Made by a program: the position numbers and the translations under genes
Notes under the pieces: generated by a model
The model's database searches: none
Told to the model about the DNA's origin: nothing
The model's input: the letters and a program-made list of their open reading frames with translations, nothing else
Shown here: in pieces, positions 36,819 through 44,764 of the stretch
How the letters are laid out: every line of letters starts with the position of its first letter
How positions within the stretch are numbered: position 1 is the first letter of the stretch
Assembly (NCBI GenBank): GCA_963732855.1
Contig: CAVTBB010000002.1
Coordinates: 434,001-498,000 of the forward strand
DNA from: DASXVU01 sp963732855
GTDB taxonomy: Archaea > Thermoplasmatota > Thermoplasmata > Methanomassiliicoccales > UBA472
Reading direction: 5' to 3'
DNA length: 64,000 nt

Positions 36819-37655
36819 TCACGGGCTCCATTGGTACTGATAGGTTTTGGTCACCGAGGCGGAAAGGAAGTCTGCCTGCACGTCGAAGTACAGTAAATCG
36901 CTGTTCGTCGCCAGGTACTGAGCGATCGGTTCCGACAGGTAGAGGTTCAATATGCCGGAGGTCTGCGGTTGCAATGTAATCTGCTGGGTTGACTCGGACA
37001 TTATCCCCGAAGCGTTCCTCATGGTCACGTTGAGAATCATCGGCGCACCCGATATTATGTCCGAAACGTCCAGGCTATAGGGGATGGTGAGGAAGCGCTG
37101 TCCGCCGCTCTGTGCCAGGTTAATGTTGTTCACGTCGATGTTGTAATTCTTGACCAGAGGCTGCCATTCTATCGTGGAGTTACCTCCGATATTGACCGAT
37201 ACCCAGCCCAGAGGATAGGTTGCGCCTACGTCCAGGAGCATGTTGATCTGCGTGACGTTGAAGACAAGAGACCGGAGGGCTGTCCCGTTCATTCTGTTCA
37301 TGTCGATGACCATCCTCAGGTCCAGGTCATTCCATTGGCCGGAGCGGATGTCCATGCGGTCCGTGGCGGCATTGGCCAGACTGGTGGAATTGTCAGCCGT
37401 CATGCCGAAGTCGATATAGAAATCGTTGACGTCGAACATTCCCCCGTTGTAAACCTCAACCGTTGTCCCGAGCTCCAATGTCCCGTTTTCGAAGGTCCAA
37501 ACACCGTCCTGAAGATCTGGCATGTTCACCTTCATGCCGCCAGTCACAGGGGTCACCACCGCTAGAATAAGGATAACGACGATAGCTATCTTGAATGCCA
37601 GGATGCCTAACCGCGTCACAATCAACTGCCATCTCATATCGATGAAGCTCCCCAT
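36819..37655 (-). CDS. Membrane-anchored secreted beta-domain protein
   Basis: A 278-residue protein with one N-terminal membrane helix (about residues 17-37, AFKIAIVVILILAVVTPV) and an extracellular part of two beta-sandwich domains with many Asn-x-Ser/Thr sites. The pattern of alternating strands (LELGTTVEVYNGGMFDVNDFYIDFG) is like late-embryogenesis/WHy-type domains. Function unknown. It is the first gene of a two-gene operon with the duplicated membrane protein, suggesting a cell-envelope complex. Confidence 0.65.
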   Translation of the reverse strand: MGSFIDMRWQLIVTRLGILAFKIAIVVILILAVVTPVTGGMKVNMPDLQDGVWTFENGTLELGTTVEVYNGGMFDVNDFYIDFGMTADNSTSLANAATDRMDIRSGQWNDLDLRMVIDMNRMNGTALRSLVFNVTQINMLLDVGATYPLGWVSVNIGGNSTIEWQPLVKNYNIDVNNINLAQSGGQRFLTIPYSLDVSDIISGAPMILNVTMRNASGIMSESTQQITLQPQTSGILNLYLSEPIAQYLATNSDLLYFDVQADFLSASVTKTYQYQWSP

Positions 37656-37830
37656 CAGCCGAAGAATCCCGTGCGCACTAAATAATAGGTTGCGTCCGAT
37701 AACGATTTCTGAAAACCAGGAACCTGGGATGGAGGCTGATGAGAGCGCTTACCTCGGAACCCAGCGGCCAATTCTCACCCTTGACCTCGTGGCCGGTCCT
37801 CAATAGCGGTTCTTTCTCCCCCAGAATACT

Positions 37831-38391
37831 TCACAGCCCCAGGTCTGAGGCCCTAGCCCTCATCCCTTCGAGACAGATCGCTAAGAACTCATCCCGGCCG
37901 ATGCCGATCTGCTCGCAGACCATGATCCGGTCGCGGCTGACCCCTTTGGCAAAATCCTTGGAACCGAACTTCTTCACCAGTGATTCCGGGCGGACATCCG
38001 CTAGTCTCTTGGCCGGAGTGACCAGGGCGCAGGCGATCACCAGCCCGGAGGCTGCGTCACACGCGATCAGGCCCTTCTTCATCGGCGTGTCCGGGGCAAT
38101 ACCAGTATGCTCATGGTTGTGCGCCATGATGGCCTCGATCAATTCCGGGTCGACCTTTCCTCCTAGCATCACCTTCGCCCTGAACGTGTGGTCTTCGATC
38201 CCCGTACATACCTCGAAGTCGATATCGTGAAGGATGCCCACGACCTCCCACCGGGAGGGATCGTGACCCAGATGTGATGCGACGGAGCCCATCGCCGCCC
38301 CCACGGCGATCATGTGTTTCACATTGTTCTCCTTGGAAACGTGCTGTCTGACCATGAGGAGGGCCTCTTCCCGGGTGAGTTCTTGGATCAT
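37831..38391 (-). CDS. HD-domain hydrolase
   Basis: A 186-residue protein of the HD superfamily of metal-dependent phosphohydrolases. The conserved residues are the early His in HMIAVG, the HD pair in ILHDIDFE, and the His residues of AHNHEH. Small archaeal HD proteins often act on nucleotides; the substrate is not known. The start at 38391 (MIQELTREE) gives a normal length; the frame is open further upstream without family likeness. Confidence 0.8.
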   Translation of the reverse strand: MIQELTREEALLMVRQHVSKENNVKHMIAVGAAMGSVASHLGHDPSRWEVVGILHDIDFEVCTGIEDHTFRAKVMLGGKVDPELIEAIMAHNHEHTGIAPDTPMKKGLIACDAASGLVIACALVTPAKRLADVRPESLVKKFGSKDFAKGVSRDRIMVCEQIGIGRDEFLAICLEGMRARASDLGL

Positions 38392-38593
38392 CGTTACTAG
38401 ATGGAAAAACAGGAATTTGACCTTTGACCCTCCTCCGAGGGAGCTTTCAAGAAATCTCGCAGAATGGGATATGGAGATGAGGACATCCCGAAGCCGCGAC
38501 ATTTTCCAATGCGAACAGAGTTCATGCTGGTCGATACCATTATTGTCATGGTGATGGAATCACATTGACAGTGAGCTTCGAGGTGTCTTAGAA

Positions 38594-39566
38594 ATGAGGG
38601 TGGCGATCGCGGGGGCCGGCATGTCTGGCTCTTATCTGTACCGGATCATGAAAGGATCAGGGTTTCAATGAGGTGGACCTCTACGACGTCAAGCAGACCA
38701 GCGCCTGCCATTGCATACCCTGTGCCTGGGGCTTCGCTCCGACCTCTGGAACGCGGCAGATGATGTCCAAGGTCGTCGACCCGTCCATTTTCGAATTGAA
38801 CCGTTCAACTCAGGTATCGGTGGACGGTGTGAAGATCCGTTCAGACATGATCACGTTGGATAAACCGGCGCTAATTAAGGAATTGATCAAGGGAGCGACC
38901 GTCAAAGAGGGGCGGATAGAAATGGATGCATACGACCGTGTGGTCGATGCCACAGGGGTGAACCGGTCCTATCTGCCAAAGATCGAGGACGATATCATAG
39001 CCCAATGCACGCAATACCGCATAAGGAGCGATGAACCCCATGGCTTATGGTTCAGGACCTCGTCGCTCGGTTACGAATGGTGCTTTCCACTCGGGAATGA
39101 CGAGTACCATGTCGGTTTCGGGAACCTGAGATCCGATGTCAAGGATTACCGGCCATCAATGCTCGACGATACGGAGAACGGCTTGAAACAGGTGCGCTGC
39201 AGATGCCAAGGCAAGGTGAGGCTATCATCTCCATTCTTTTCCCAACCGTTCACCGAAGGGAAGGTCGTCGGCATCGGCGAAAGCATCGGGGCGGTGTCTC
39301 CCCTGGCCGCCGATGGCAACCTACATGCAATGCAGACGGCGGAACTACTGCTGGAATACTGGGAAGACCTGGACGGCTACTCAAAGGAAGTGTTACGCAG
39401 ATATGACTGGATGAGAAAGGAGAGGCGCACAGCGGAAAAACTGAGGGACGGGCTGATGCCTACTATCAGCGATGCTTTGGTCTTCAAGAGGCATAGCGTC
39501 ATGGCGGGGATGGAGATGAACACGCTCAATATCTTGAGGCTGTTCCGAAAATCGCTGGAACGATGA
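38594..39566 (+). CDS. FAD-dependent geranylgeranyl reductase-like flavoprotein, frameshifted
   Basis: A flavoprotein of about 323 residues like archaeal geranylgeranyl reductases, which saturate isoprenoid chains. The FAD-binding motif AIAGAGMSGSYL is at the start (ATG 38594 after GAGGTG). The frame breaks at 38660-38668: GGG TTT CAA TGA should read GFNEVDLYDV, so one extra base. After it come the Cys motif CHCIPCAWGF, VVDATGVNRS, and GIGESIGAVSPLAADG, the flavin-binding end motif. It heads a cluster with a membrane protein, UbiA and polyprenyl synthase, so it may reduce the product of those enzymes. Confidence 0.75.
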
Positions 39567-39611
39567 GCATGTTCGACTGGAGGTTCTTCAGAGCCGATCG
39601 GGGGCCATCAA

Positions 39612-40283
39612 ATGGGGATTGATGGGAACCTGGATTGGTACCGGCATCTGGTGCACAATCAGACCATCCCAGGCAGCCTGTTCACACTGTTGCACATCCC
39701 CTTCATGCTCTCCTTCCTCTCGCTGGTCCTTCTGGGTACGTTCACCATTAAAGGGTTGGACCACGATGTCCTGTGGCTCTCGCTGGCGGCGGTTGCCCTG
39801 ATGCTGTACGGCGAACACATGCTGGACGACACGACCAGGGTGGGTAAGCCATGGCGGACGGTCTTCAGTGACCGGTCCCTGGTCATCCTCGGCGTATCCA
39901 TGTATATCATCGCGGCACTGATCGGCGCTTATGCCAGCTACCATTTCGGATCGATCCTCCCATTGGCCGGGGTGGTTATGGGGATCATGTTCTGCACGTT
40001 GTACGGGCTTGAGGTGTGGATCTTCCACCAGGTCTGGTTTGGAGCGCTAGGGATGGGGGCCATCGCCACATTCTCCTATCTCGCACAGGCCACCATCACC
40101 GGGCAGGCACTTGACGTTCTGGTCGCGTTCTTGCTCCTGGGAGCCGGTTTCTCGTTCAGCTATGTCCTCTTGGGACTCTACGAGCACAGCAAGACCGATG
40201 AGAGCTCGGTGATCTGGAACATCCTCGCCGGGCAGTTCGCGCTGTCTTATATGGCAGGACTGACGGTGGTTTTGTTCAGATAA
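39612..40283 (+). CDS. Polytopic membrane protein in an isoprenoid cluster
   Basis: A 223-residue membrane protein with about six helices and no family I can name. A hydrophilic loop YGEHMLDDTTRVGKPW has an Asp-Asp-x-x-Arg element that recalls the Mg-diphosphate loop of UbiA enzymes, but the full NDxxDxxxD motif is absent. GGGGG precedes the ATG. It lies between a GGR-like flavoprotein and a UbiA prenyltransferase on the same strand. Confidence 0.65.
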   Translation: MGIDGNLDWYRHLVHNQTIPGSLFTLLHIPFMLSFLSLVLLGTFTIKGLDHDVLWLSLAAVALMLYGEHMLDDTTRVGKPWRTVFSDRSLVILGVSMYIIAALIGAYASYHFGSILPLAGVVMGIMFCTLYGLEVWIFHQVWFGALGMGAIATFSYLAQATITGQALDVLVAFLLLGAGFSFSYVLLGLYEHSKTDESSVIWNILAGQFALSYMAGLTVVLFR

Positions 40284-40457
40284 CGTCCTGGAATGGATCA
40301 TTGAGGGCCGGAACCTTAATTGCCATGGGGCTCCGAACTGTATCTTATTGTATGGAAAGGAAGTCGGGGCCAGACAAACTTCAGGAATGGTCATTAGCCT
40401 AACTGCTATCCCAATCATACGAGGAGATCTGGGGGGCCTTACATAAGGCCGTCATCC

Positions 40458-41381
40458 ATGTTCTATTTCGCAAGGGTGAAGCCCCTAGCCGGCTGGAGCA
40501 TCAGCGGATCCCTGCTGGGCGTGGCCTTGGCCGGATATCTGGCCCACTGGAACAAGGTGGACGTCGTGCCCACCATCCTAGCTGCCGTCGTCATTGTCAT
40601 GATGCAGTATGTTGCCCACCCGATGAACGATATCATGGACTACGAACTTGACCGCCAAGCGCCCATCGGCGAAACAGGGCGAGTAAAACCATTGGTCGAC
40701 GGGATGATAACCCAAAAAGAGACCGAATGGTTGAGCGTTGGCGTCATTCTGGCTGTCCTTGCCGTCCTGGCCTATCTGATATGGCTGCGCCCGGTACTGA
40801 TAATGCCCGCTTTCTACGGGATGGCGGCCTTGATCGGCTACAACCACCGATCGCTAAGGCTGGCTTATAGACCATACAGCGAGCTCTACCTGAGCATGCC
40901 GATCAATGCCATCGCGGTGTTCGTGATCTCGTACATCGGCTCTGGCCAACTGAGCGTGATCGCCGCAGTGGTGAGCATATCTTTCGGTTTTGCCGCGAGT
41001 TCCTTCTTCGTGAGCATGATGAGCATGGACTTCCCGACCGATCGCAAGAACGGCAAGAGGACCACTGTGGTCGCCCATCCGACCCTGAGATGGTGCACAT
41101 ACTACCCCCTGATAGGATTGGCGATCACCTTCGTTTCATTGCCCTTGATCGCCAGTAACCTCGGTATTTTCCCTTCCCTCGCCTTCCTGGCGATATCGGC
41201 TGCAACCTTCATTTCCCTGGCACGCCTCGGCTCAAGTGTTGACAGCGTCAGGTTGGGATATTTGGCAGGGGTTATGGCCGAAGTCGAGGGGGTTACAGGA
41301 GCTGGAAGATTGCGCCAGCTTTACCTTTCGATCGCCTACGCGTTCTCCCTGGCGATCCTTTTCGCTTATCTGGGGATGTGA
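40458..41381 (+). CDS. UbiA-family prenyltransferase
   Basis: A 307-residue membrane enzyme that joins a polyprenyl diphosphate to an acceptor. First Asp motif NDIMDYELDRQ (residues about 57-67), second DFPTDRKNGKRT, with about nine helices. It is distinct from the ether-lipid UbiA at 16390. The polyprenyl synthase gene begins four bases after its stop, so donor and transferase are made together. The acceptor could be an aromatic ring, as in quinone or methanophenazine synthesis, or a lipid head; sequence does not decide. Confidence 0.85.
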   Translation: MFYFARVKPLAGWSISGSLLGVALAGYLAHWNKVDVVPTILAAVVIVMMQYVAHPMNDIMDYELDRQAPIGETGRVKPLVDGMITQKETEWLSVGVILAVLAVLAYLIWLRPVLIMPAFYGMAALIGYNHRSLRLAYRPYSELYLSMPINAIAVFVISYIGSGQLSVIAAVVSISFGFAASSFFVSMMSMDFPTDRKNGKRTTVVAHPTLRWCTYYPLIGLAITFVSLPLIASNLGIFPSLAFLAISAATFISLARLGSSVDSVRLGYLAGVMAEVEGVTGAGRLRQLYLSIAYAFSLAILFAYLGM

Positions 41382-41385
41382 CCTG

Positions 41386-42453
41386 ATGGAACTAGTGCCC
41401 AATTCAAGAACTATCATCGAAAGGACAGGGAAGGAACGGAGCGATAGAGACAACCATTCATTCTCGACCTATCTGGAGAACATCAAACCGATGGTAGACA
41501 CCAGGATCTTGGATCACTTCAGGGATGGAGGTGCAGAAACGCCGATCGACCATCGGTTGGAGATCACACTGAAGCATGGGAAAAGGATGCGGGCTGGCCT
41601 GCTCATGCTCATTTTCGAGACATTTGGTCACGAGAGGGGTCGTGAAATGGCGTTAGATCTTGCTGCAACGGTGGAAATCGCTCATGCCGCAAGCCTAATC
41701 GTGGATGACATGCTGGATGAGGACGAGACCCGGCATGACATGCCAGCCCTTCATGTCACCGCCGGGCACAAGAAGGCCTTCCTCGGGACCATCGGACTGC
41801 TATCTTATCCATACCAAATCGCCTCGATGTACGGCAGAGAATTCGTTCTGGGAGTGGCGAGGACCCATCGTGCCATGGTCCGAGGGGCGACGATGGAGCT
41901 GAACGGAGTTCCGTCATTCGGCATCGGGGAATCATATGAAAGTATCATCGGGAACAAGACGGGGTCCCTGTTCGGCCTGGCGGCCCGATACGGTGCCATG
42001 GCCGCCGGTTTCACGTCAGGGACAACCGATCTATGCTCCGGGTTCGGTACGCTGACCGGAAAGGCGATGCAGGTCGCCGATGACGTGGCAGACCTAGAAT
42101 CGCTGATGAACGGGAAGGCGATCGGGATTGGCGGTTCAGAGGTCTTGCTTCTGCGGCGCTGCATCGATCAAACAGGACATAGGCAAGAGGACGATGACCG
42201 GGACATTGGTGAACCTATATACCCGTTCGGAACAGCTCGCCGAAAGGACATCGAAATCGTTCTTAACGGGTATCTCGAGGCGGCCATACGTGATGCCGTG
42301 GAGAGTGCCGAGAAGCTCGAGACCGCTTTATCGAAAGAGGGTAAGGAGCGCACCACGGACCGGCGTGTCCCTGAACTGAGGCATGTACCTCTGCAGGTCG
42401 CGAAGATGGCGCTGGGCGAAAGAAATGAGCCAGGATCTTCGGCAAGGGAATAA
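41386..42453 (+). CDS. Polyprenyl synthetase family protein
   Basis: A 355-residue trans-isoprenyl diphosphate synthase-like protein that would extend an allylic diphosphate with isopentenyl diphosphate. It has GKRMRAGLLML, the first Asp-rich motif DDMLDED and a second DDVADLE, so both metal sites look usable. The chain length is not obvious. The ATG at 41386 sits four bases after the UbiA stop; an open frame upstream overlaps UbiA and is not real. The C-terminal 40 residues are charged and unusual for the family. Confidence 0.82.
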   Translation: MELVPNSRTIIERTGKERSDRDNHSFSTYLENIKPMVDTRILDHFRDGGAETPIDHRLEITLKHGKRMRAGLLMLIFETFGHERGREMALDLAATVEIAHAASLIVDDMLDEDETRHDMPALHVTAGHKKAFLGTIGLLSYPYQIASMYGREFVLGVARTHRAMVRGATMELNGVPSFGIGESYESIIGNKTGSLFGLAARYGAMAAGFTSGTTDLCSGFGTLTGKAMQVADDVADLESLMNGKAIGIGGSEVLLLRRCIDQTGHRQEDDDRDIGEPIYPFGTARRKDIEIVLNGYLEAAIRDAVESAEKLETALSKEGKERTTDRRVPELRHVPLQVAKMALGERNEPGSSARE

Positions 42454-42553
42454 AGGCCGGACCCCCGATCTCCGGTCAGGTCTTACTTATGCCGTCGGCC
42501 GGACGGCCCTTCTGAATAGACAGGTCTCCGTTCAGGGGATCATCACACCATTT

Positions 42554-42745
42554 CTAGCGGTACGCGATAACGGTGGCGCCGATGTCCTTTTCGACCTTCT
42601 GGAGCTCCTTGATCTGACTTACGGATAGGTCAGCGAACTCCAAGGGTTTGTATGCGATGAGGACCACCCCAAGTTCCTTCTCCAGGGCATTTACCTTCTT
42701 GATCCCCGAGGCCGACATGTCAGCTAATTGTGTCAAGCAGACCAT
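42554..42745 (-). CDS. Small protein made of two helical repeats
   Basis: A 63-residue protein consisting almost wholly of two copies of a 27-residue unit: LADMSASGIKKVNALEKELG then VVLIAYK, and FADLSVSQIKELQKVEKDIG then ATVIAYR. Each unit looks like a helix followed by a short strand. Start chosen at 42745 behind GGTG; a TATA-like CTTAAAAATATG lies about 35 bases upstream. I know of similar short archaeal proteins but no function. Confidence 0.6.
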   Translation of the reverse strand: MVCLTQLADMSASGIKKVNALEKELGVVLIAYKPLEFADLSVSQIKELQKVEKDIGATVIAYR

Positions 42746-42876
42746 TAGAACACCGGAGTGAATAGTGACCGCGGCCATATTTTTAAGCTGCCTTGTTATG
42801 GAAACAACCGATCATTTTCGACTGGAATGTGATCGTATGAACGATCAGCTGTCTACGGCTCCCACAAACTTGGATT

Positions 42877-42907
42877 AAAAAAAGTTACCCCAGGCACTTT
42901 CCCGGGG
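42877..42907 (-). terminator. Hairpin and T run after the repeat zinc-finger gene
   Basis: On the minus strand CCCCGGG (42901-42907) pairs with CCTGGGG (42888-42894), followed by TAAC and TTTTTTT (42877-42883). It follows the stop of the gene at 42923. Confidence 0.65.
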
Positions 42908-42922
42908 CTTTTACCATTCATT

Positions 42923-43672
42923 TCAGATATTGTGCGCTTCCTTTAGATGGCGGCCAAGGTTGTTTGAGAGTTCTTCCCCATCCATTCCGCGGATCTCGGA
43001 ATCGCACATAGGGCAGATCACCATTTCGTTCCCCATGCCACACTTTGCGTTCACGGTCCTGAAACTGGTGACCTCCTCGATCTTCTTTTCACCACCAGAG
43101 ACCTGGCCTTGGAAGCGGGTCACTTCATCGATCTTCTTTTCACCGCCAGAGACCTGGCCTTGGAAGCGGGTCACTTCATCGATCTTCTTTTCACCGCCAG
43201 AGACCTGGCCTTGGAAGCGGGTCACTTCATCGATCTCCTTTTTACCGCCAGAGACCTGGCCTTGGAAGCGGGTCACTTCATCGACTTCTTTAACTGATCC
43301 TGAGGACAAAGAACCTGTCTTATCGGCATTTTCGAACGATTCCACTTCCCGGTACACCTTCGCCGAGGGCCCCACTGGACCGGGCTCACATTCTTTGCCT
43401 CCCGAGGCCATTCCCTCCATTGGCTTCCCAGGCCTGCTCATATTATGGAGCTTCAGAAAATGTTCACTTAGGTTCTTTGAGAGTTCCTCTGAACCAGCTC
43501 CCGCGATCACGTCTTGGCATTTAGGGCACTTAATAGATGTAATACCATCACCGTGAACATCATTCGAGTTTGTTTCTATATAACACTTATCTTTCCTGAT
43601 TCGACTAGGACTCAGTGGATCTACAGATGACGCAGGAAAAGCGCTGAATGCCAAGTCGTGAAAAGGCAGCAC
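42923..43672 (-). CDS. Two-zinc-finger protein with a tandem 17-residue repeat linker
   Basis: A protein of up to 249 residues with one C2H2-like finger at each end, both with the identical spacing C-x2-C-x18-H-x4-H (CPKCQDV...HFLKLH and CPMCDSE...HLKEAH), joined by a hydrophilic linker that contains four exact or near-exact copies of a 17-residue unit (FQGQVSGGEKKIDEVTR). The fingers are related to each other (EELSKNLSEH, EELSNNLGRH). The start is unsure: the GTG at 43672 opens the frame, but a TATA-like GTTATATAG inside suggests a shorter protein beginning just before the first finger. Function unknown; a spaced double nucleic acid-binding protein is possible. Confidence 0.65.
   Translation of the reverse strand: MLPFHDLAFSAFPASSVDPLSPSRIRKDKCYIETNSNDVHGDGITSIKCPKCQDVIAGAGSEELSKNLSEHFLKLHNMSRPGKPMEGMASGGKECEPGPVGPSAKVYREVESFENADKTGSLSSGSVKEVDEVTRFQGQVSGGKKEIDEVTRFQGQVSGGEKKIDEVTRFQGQVSGGEKKIDEVTRFQGQVSGGEKKIEEVTSFRTVNAKCGMGNEMVICPMCDSEIRGMDGEELSNNLGRHLKEAHNI
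43081..43284 (-). repeat. Four tandem copies of a 51-bp coding repeat
   Basis: Units lie at 43081-43131, 43132-43182, 43183-43233 and 43234-43284. The two middle copies are identical; the outer ones differ at one to three positions. Flanking DNA shows a degenerate partial copy at 43061-43080. The unit length is a multiple of three, so expansion or contraction keeps the frame. Confidence 0.9.
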
Positions 43673-43716
43673 AAGGATTAACAGAATGCTTATCGCGATA
43701 CTCGAAGGTAGCTGTA

Positions 43717-44049
43717 ATGGCAGGGAAGAAGGAAAGTGACGAGGCAGTAAGATTCCATATTTTGGATATCGTTCTGGCCGGGTTGTTCATGTCCGTGCTC
43801 GATGGCGTCATGGTCATCACCACCCACTACCTTTCCGGAACCTGAGATACCACTAGGGACTTCGGTGGGTACTCTGCTGCTCTTTTCCAGATAGGGAAAG
43901 CGGACCTGACCGGGGAGTTCAGAACGCCCATAGCCTCGACCTTAGGGATGGCGGCCACCGGTCTCTGTGCTGGTGCCGGATTCGTATCATTAACTGGAGC
44001 GGCCATGTCATATGTGGGAAACAGAGAAAGCAGAGGAGCTGCCGTTTAA
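43717..44049 (+). pseudogene. Small two-helix membrane protein interrupted by in-frame TGA
   Basis: Reading from the ATG at 43717 (after GGTAG) gives a helix (ILDIVLAGLFMSVLDGVMVIT), then TGA at 43843-43845. The same frame continues open for 67 more codons with a coherent membrane-protein sequence (FRTPIASTLGMAATGLCAGAGFVSLTGAAM) to TAA at 44047. One codon change would restore a protein of about 110 residues. I see no sign of selenocysteine machinery or a SECIS element, so a nonsense mutation is likeliest. Confidence 0.5.
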
Positions 44050-44107
44050 ATCAAATTAAAAAAGGAAGGTGGACAAGTTACCTTGTCGCGATCTTTGCTT
44101 TTATGGC

Positions 44108-44692
44108 TTATTTTATGAATCCCATCCTCAGGGCGGATCCGGCGAGTCCGGCCAGGCTTCCTGCCACGATCTCGGCCCCATACCATCCAACTCCGCTCAC
44201 GAACAGCGCCGCCATTCCCCAGATGAAGAACAGGGCGGATATTCCGAGCAGGATGAATCCGATCATCTTATTGTCGAGGCTTTTTAGTATGGTCGGCATG
44301 ATGACCGTTGTCAGGATGAACAGGCCTGCCAATAGGGCGAGTAATCCCAGAAGTATTACTTGTGCACTTGAACCATAGTACCTGAGGTCAGAGAGACCGC
44401 CGAATCCGGCCAGCACCAGCATGAACCCAGAGAACAAGAACAGTACTTCGGTCATGCCGACGTTCTTCACGGTGGCAACATACTGAGGCTTGGCCGGCTG
44501 CGGCGGGTAATATTGCTGAGGGGGCTGCTGGTATTGCGGTGCGGCCTGTTGCGGCTGCGGTTGCTGGTACTGTTGCTGCGGTGCAGATGACTTGCCATCC
44601 CAGTTACCTGGCGTTATCAGCGAGGCACCGCAGTTCGGGCAGTGCACCGCGTCGTTGACGATATTGTCCATTCCACAATTACTACATTTCAT
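44108..44692 (-). CDS. Zinc-ribbon membrane protein with Gln/Pro-rich linker
   Basis: A 194-residue protein: an N-terminal zinc ribbon (CSNCGMDN... CPNCGASL), a linker of about 40 residues rich in Gln, Pro and Tyr (QQQYQQPQPQQAAPQYQQ), then four membrane helices. Start at 44692 (MKCSNCG), with GAGG upstream and a TATA-like TATTAAG about 50 bases before. The layout is common among archaeal membrane proteins of unknown function. Confidence 0.7.
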   Translation of the reverse strand: MKCSNCGMDNIVNDAVHCPNCGASLITPGNWDGKSSAPQQQYQQPQPQQAAPQYQQPPQQYYPPQPAKPQYVATVKNVGMTEVLFLFSGFMLVLAGFGGLSDLRYYGSSAQVILLGLLALLAGLFILTTVIMPTILKSLDNKMIGFILLGISALFFIWGMAALFVSGVGWYGAEIVAGSLAGLAGSALRMGFIK

Positions 44693-44764
44693 AAGGGAAA
44701 CCTCGAACCTTGGGCGTTGAATTAGTTCCTGCAATCTTAATAGTTATCGTATACACCGGTCTTT

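Noticed and set aside
43081..43284. Tandem 51-bp units as a CRISPR array
   Set aside because: The units are contiguous without unique spacers and are in frame in a protein.
42930..43556. 208-residue plus-strand open frame containing the same tandem repeat
   Set aside because: It is the mirror of the zinc-finger gene; repeats whose unit is a multiple of three stay open in several frames. Only the minus strand shows the C2H2 pairs.
43843..43845. TGA read as selenocysteine
   Set aside because: No SECIS-like element or redox motif is seen around the site, and the residue lies in a membrane protein loop.
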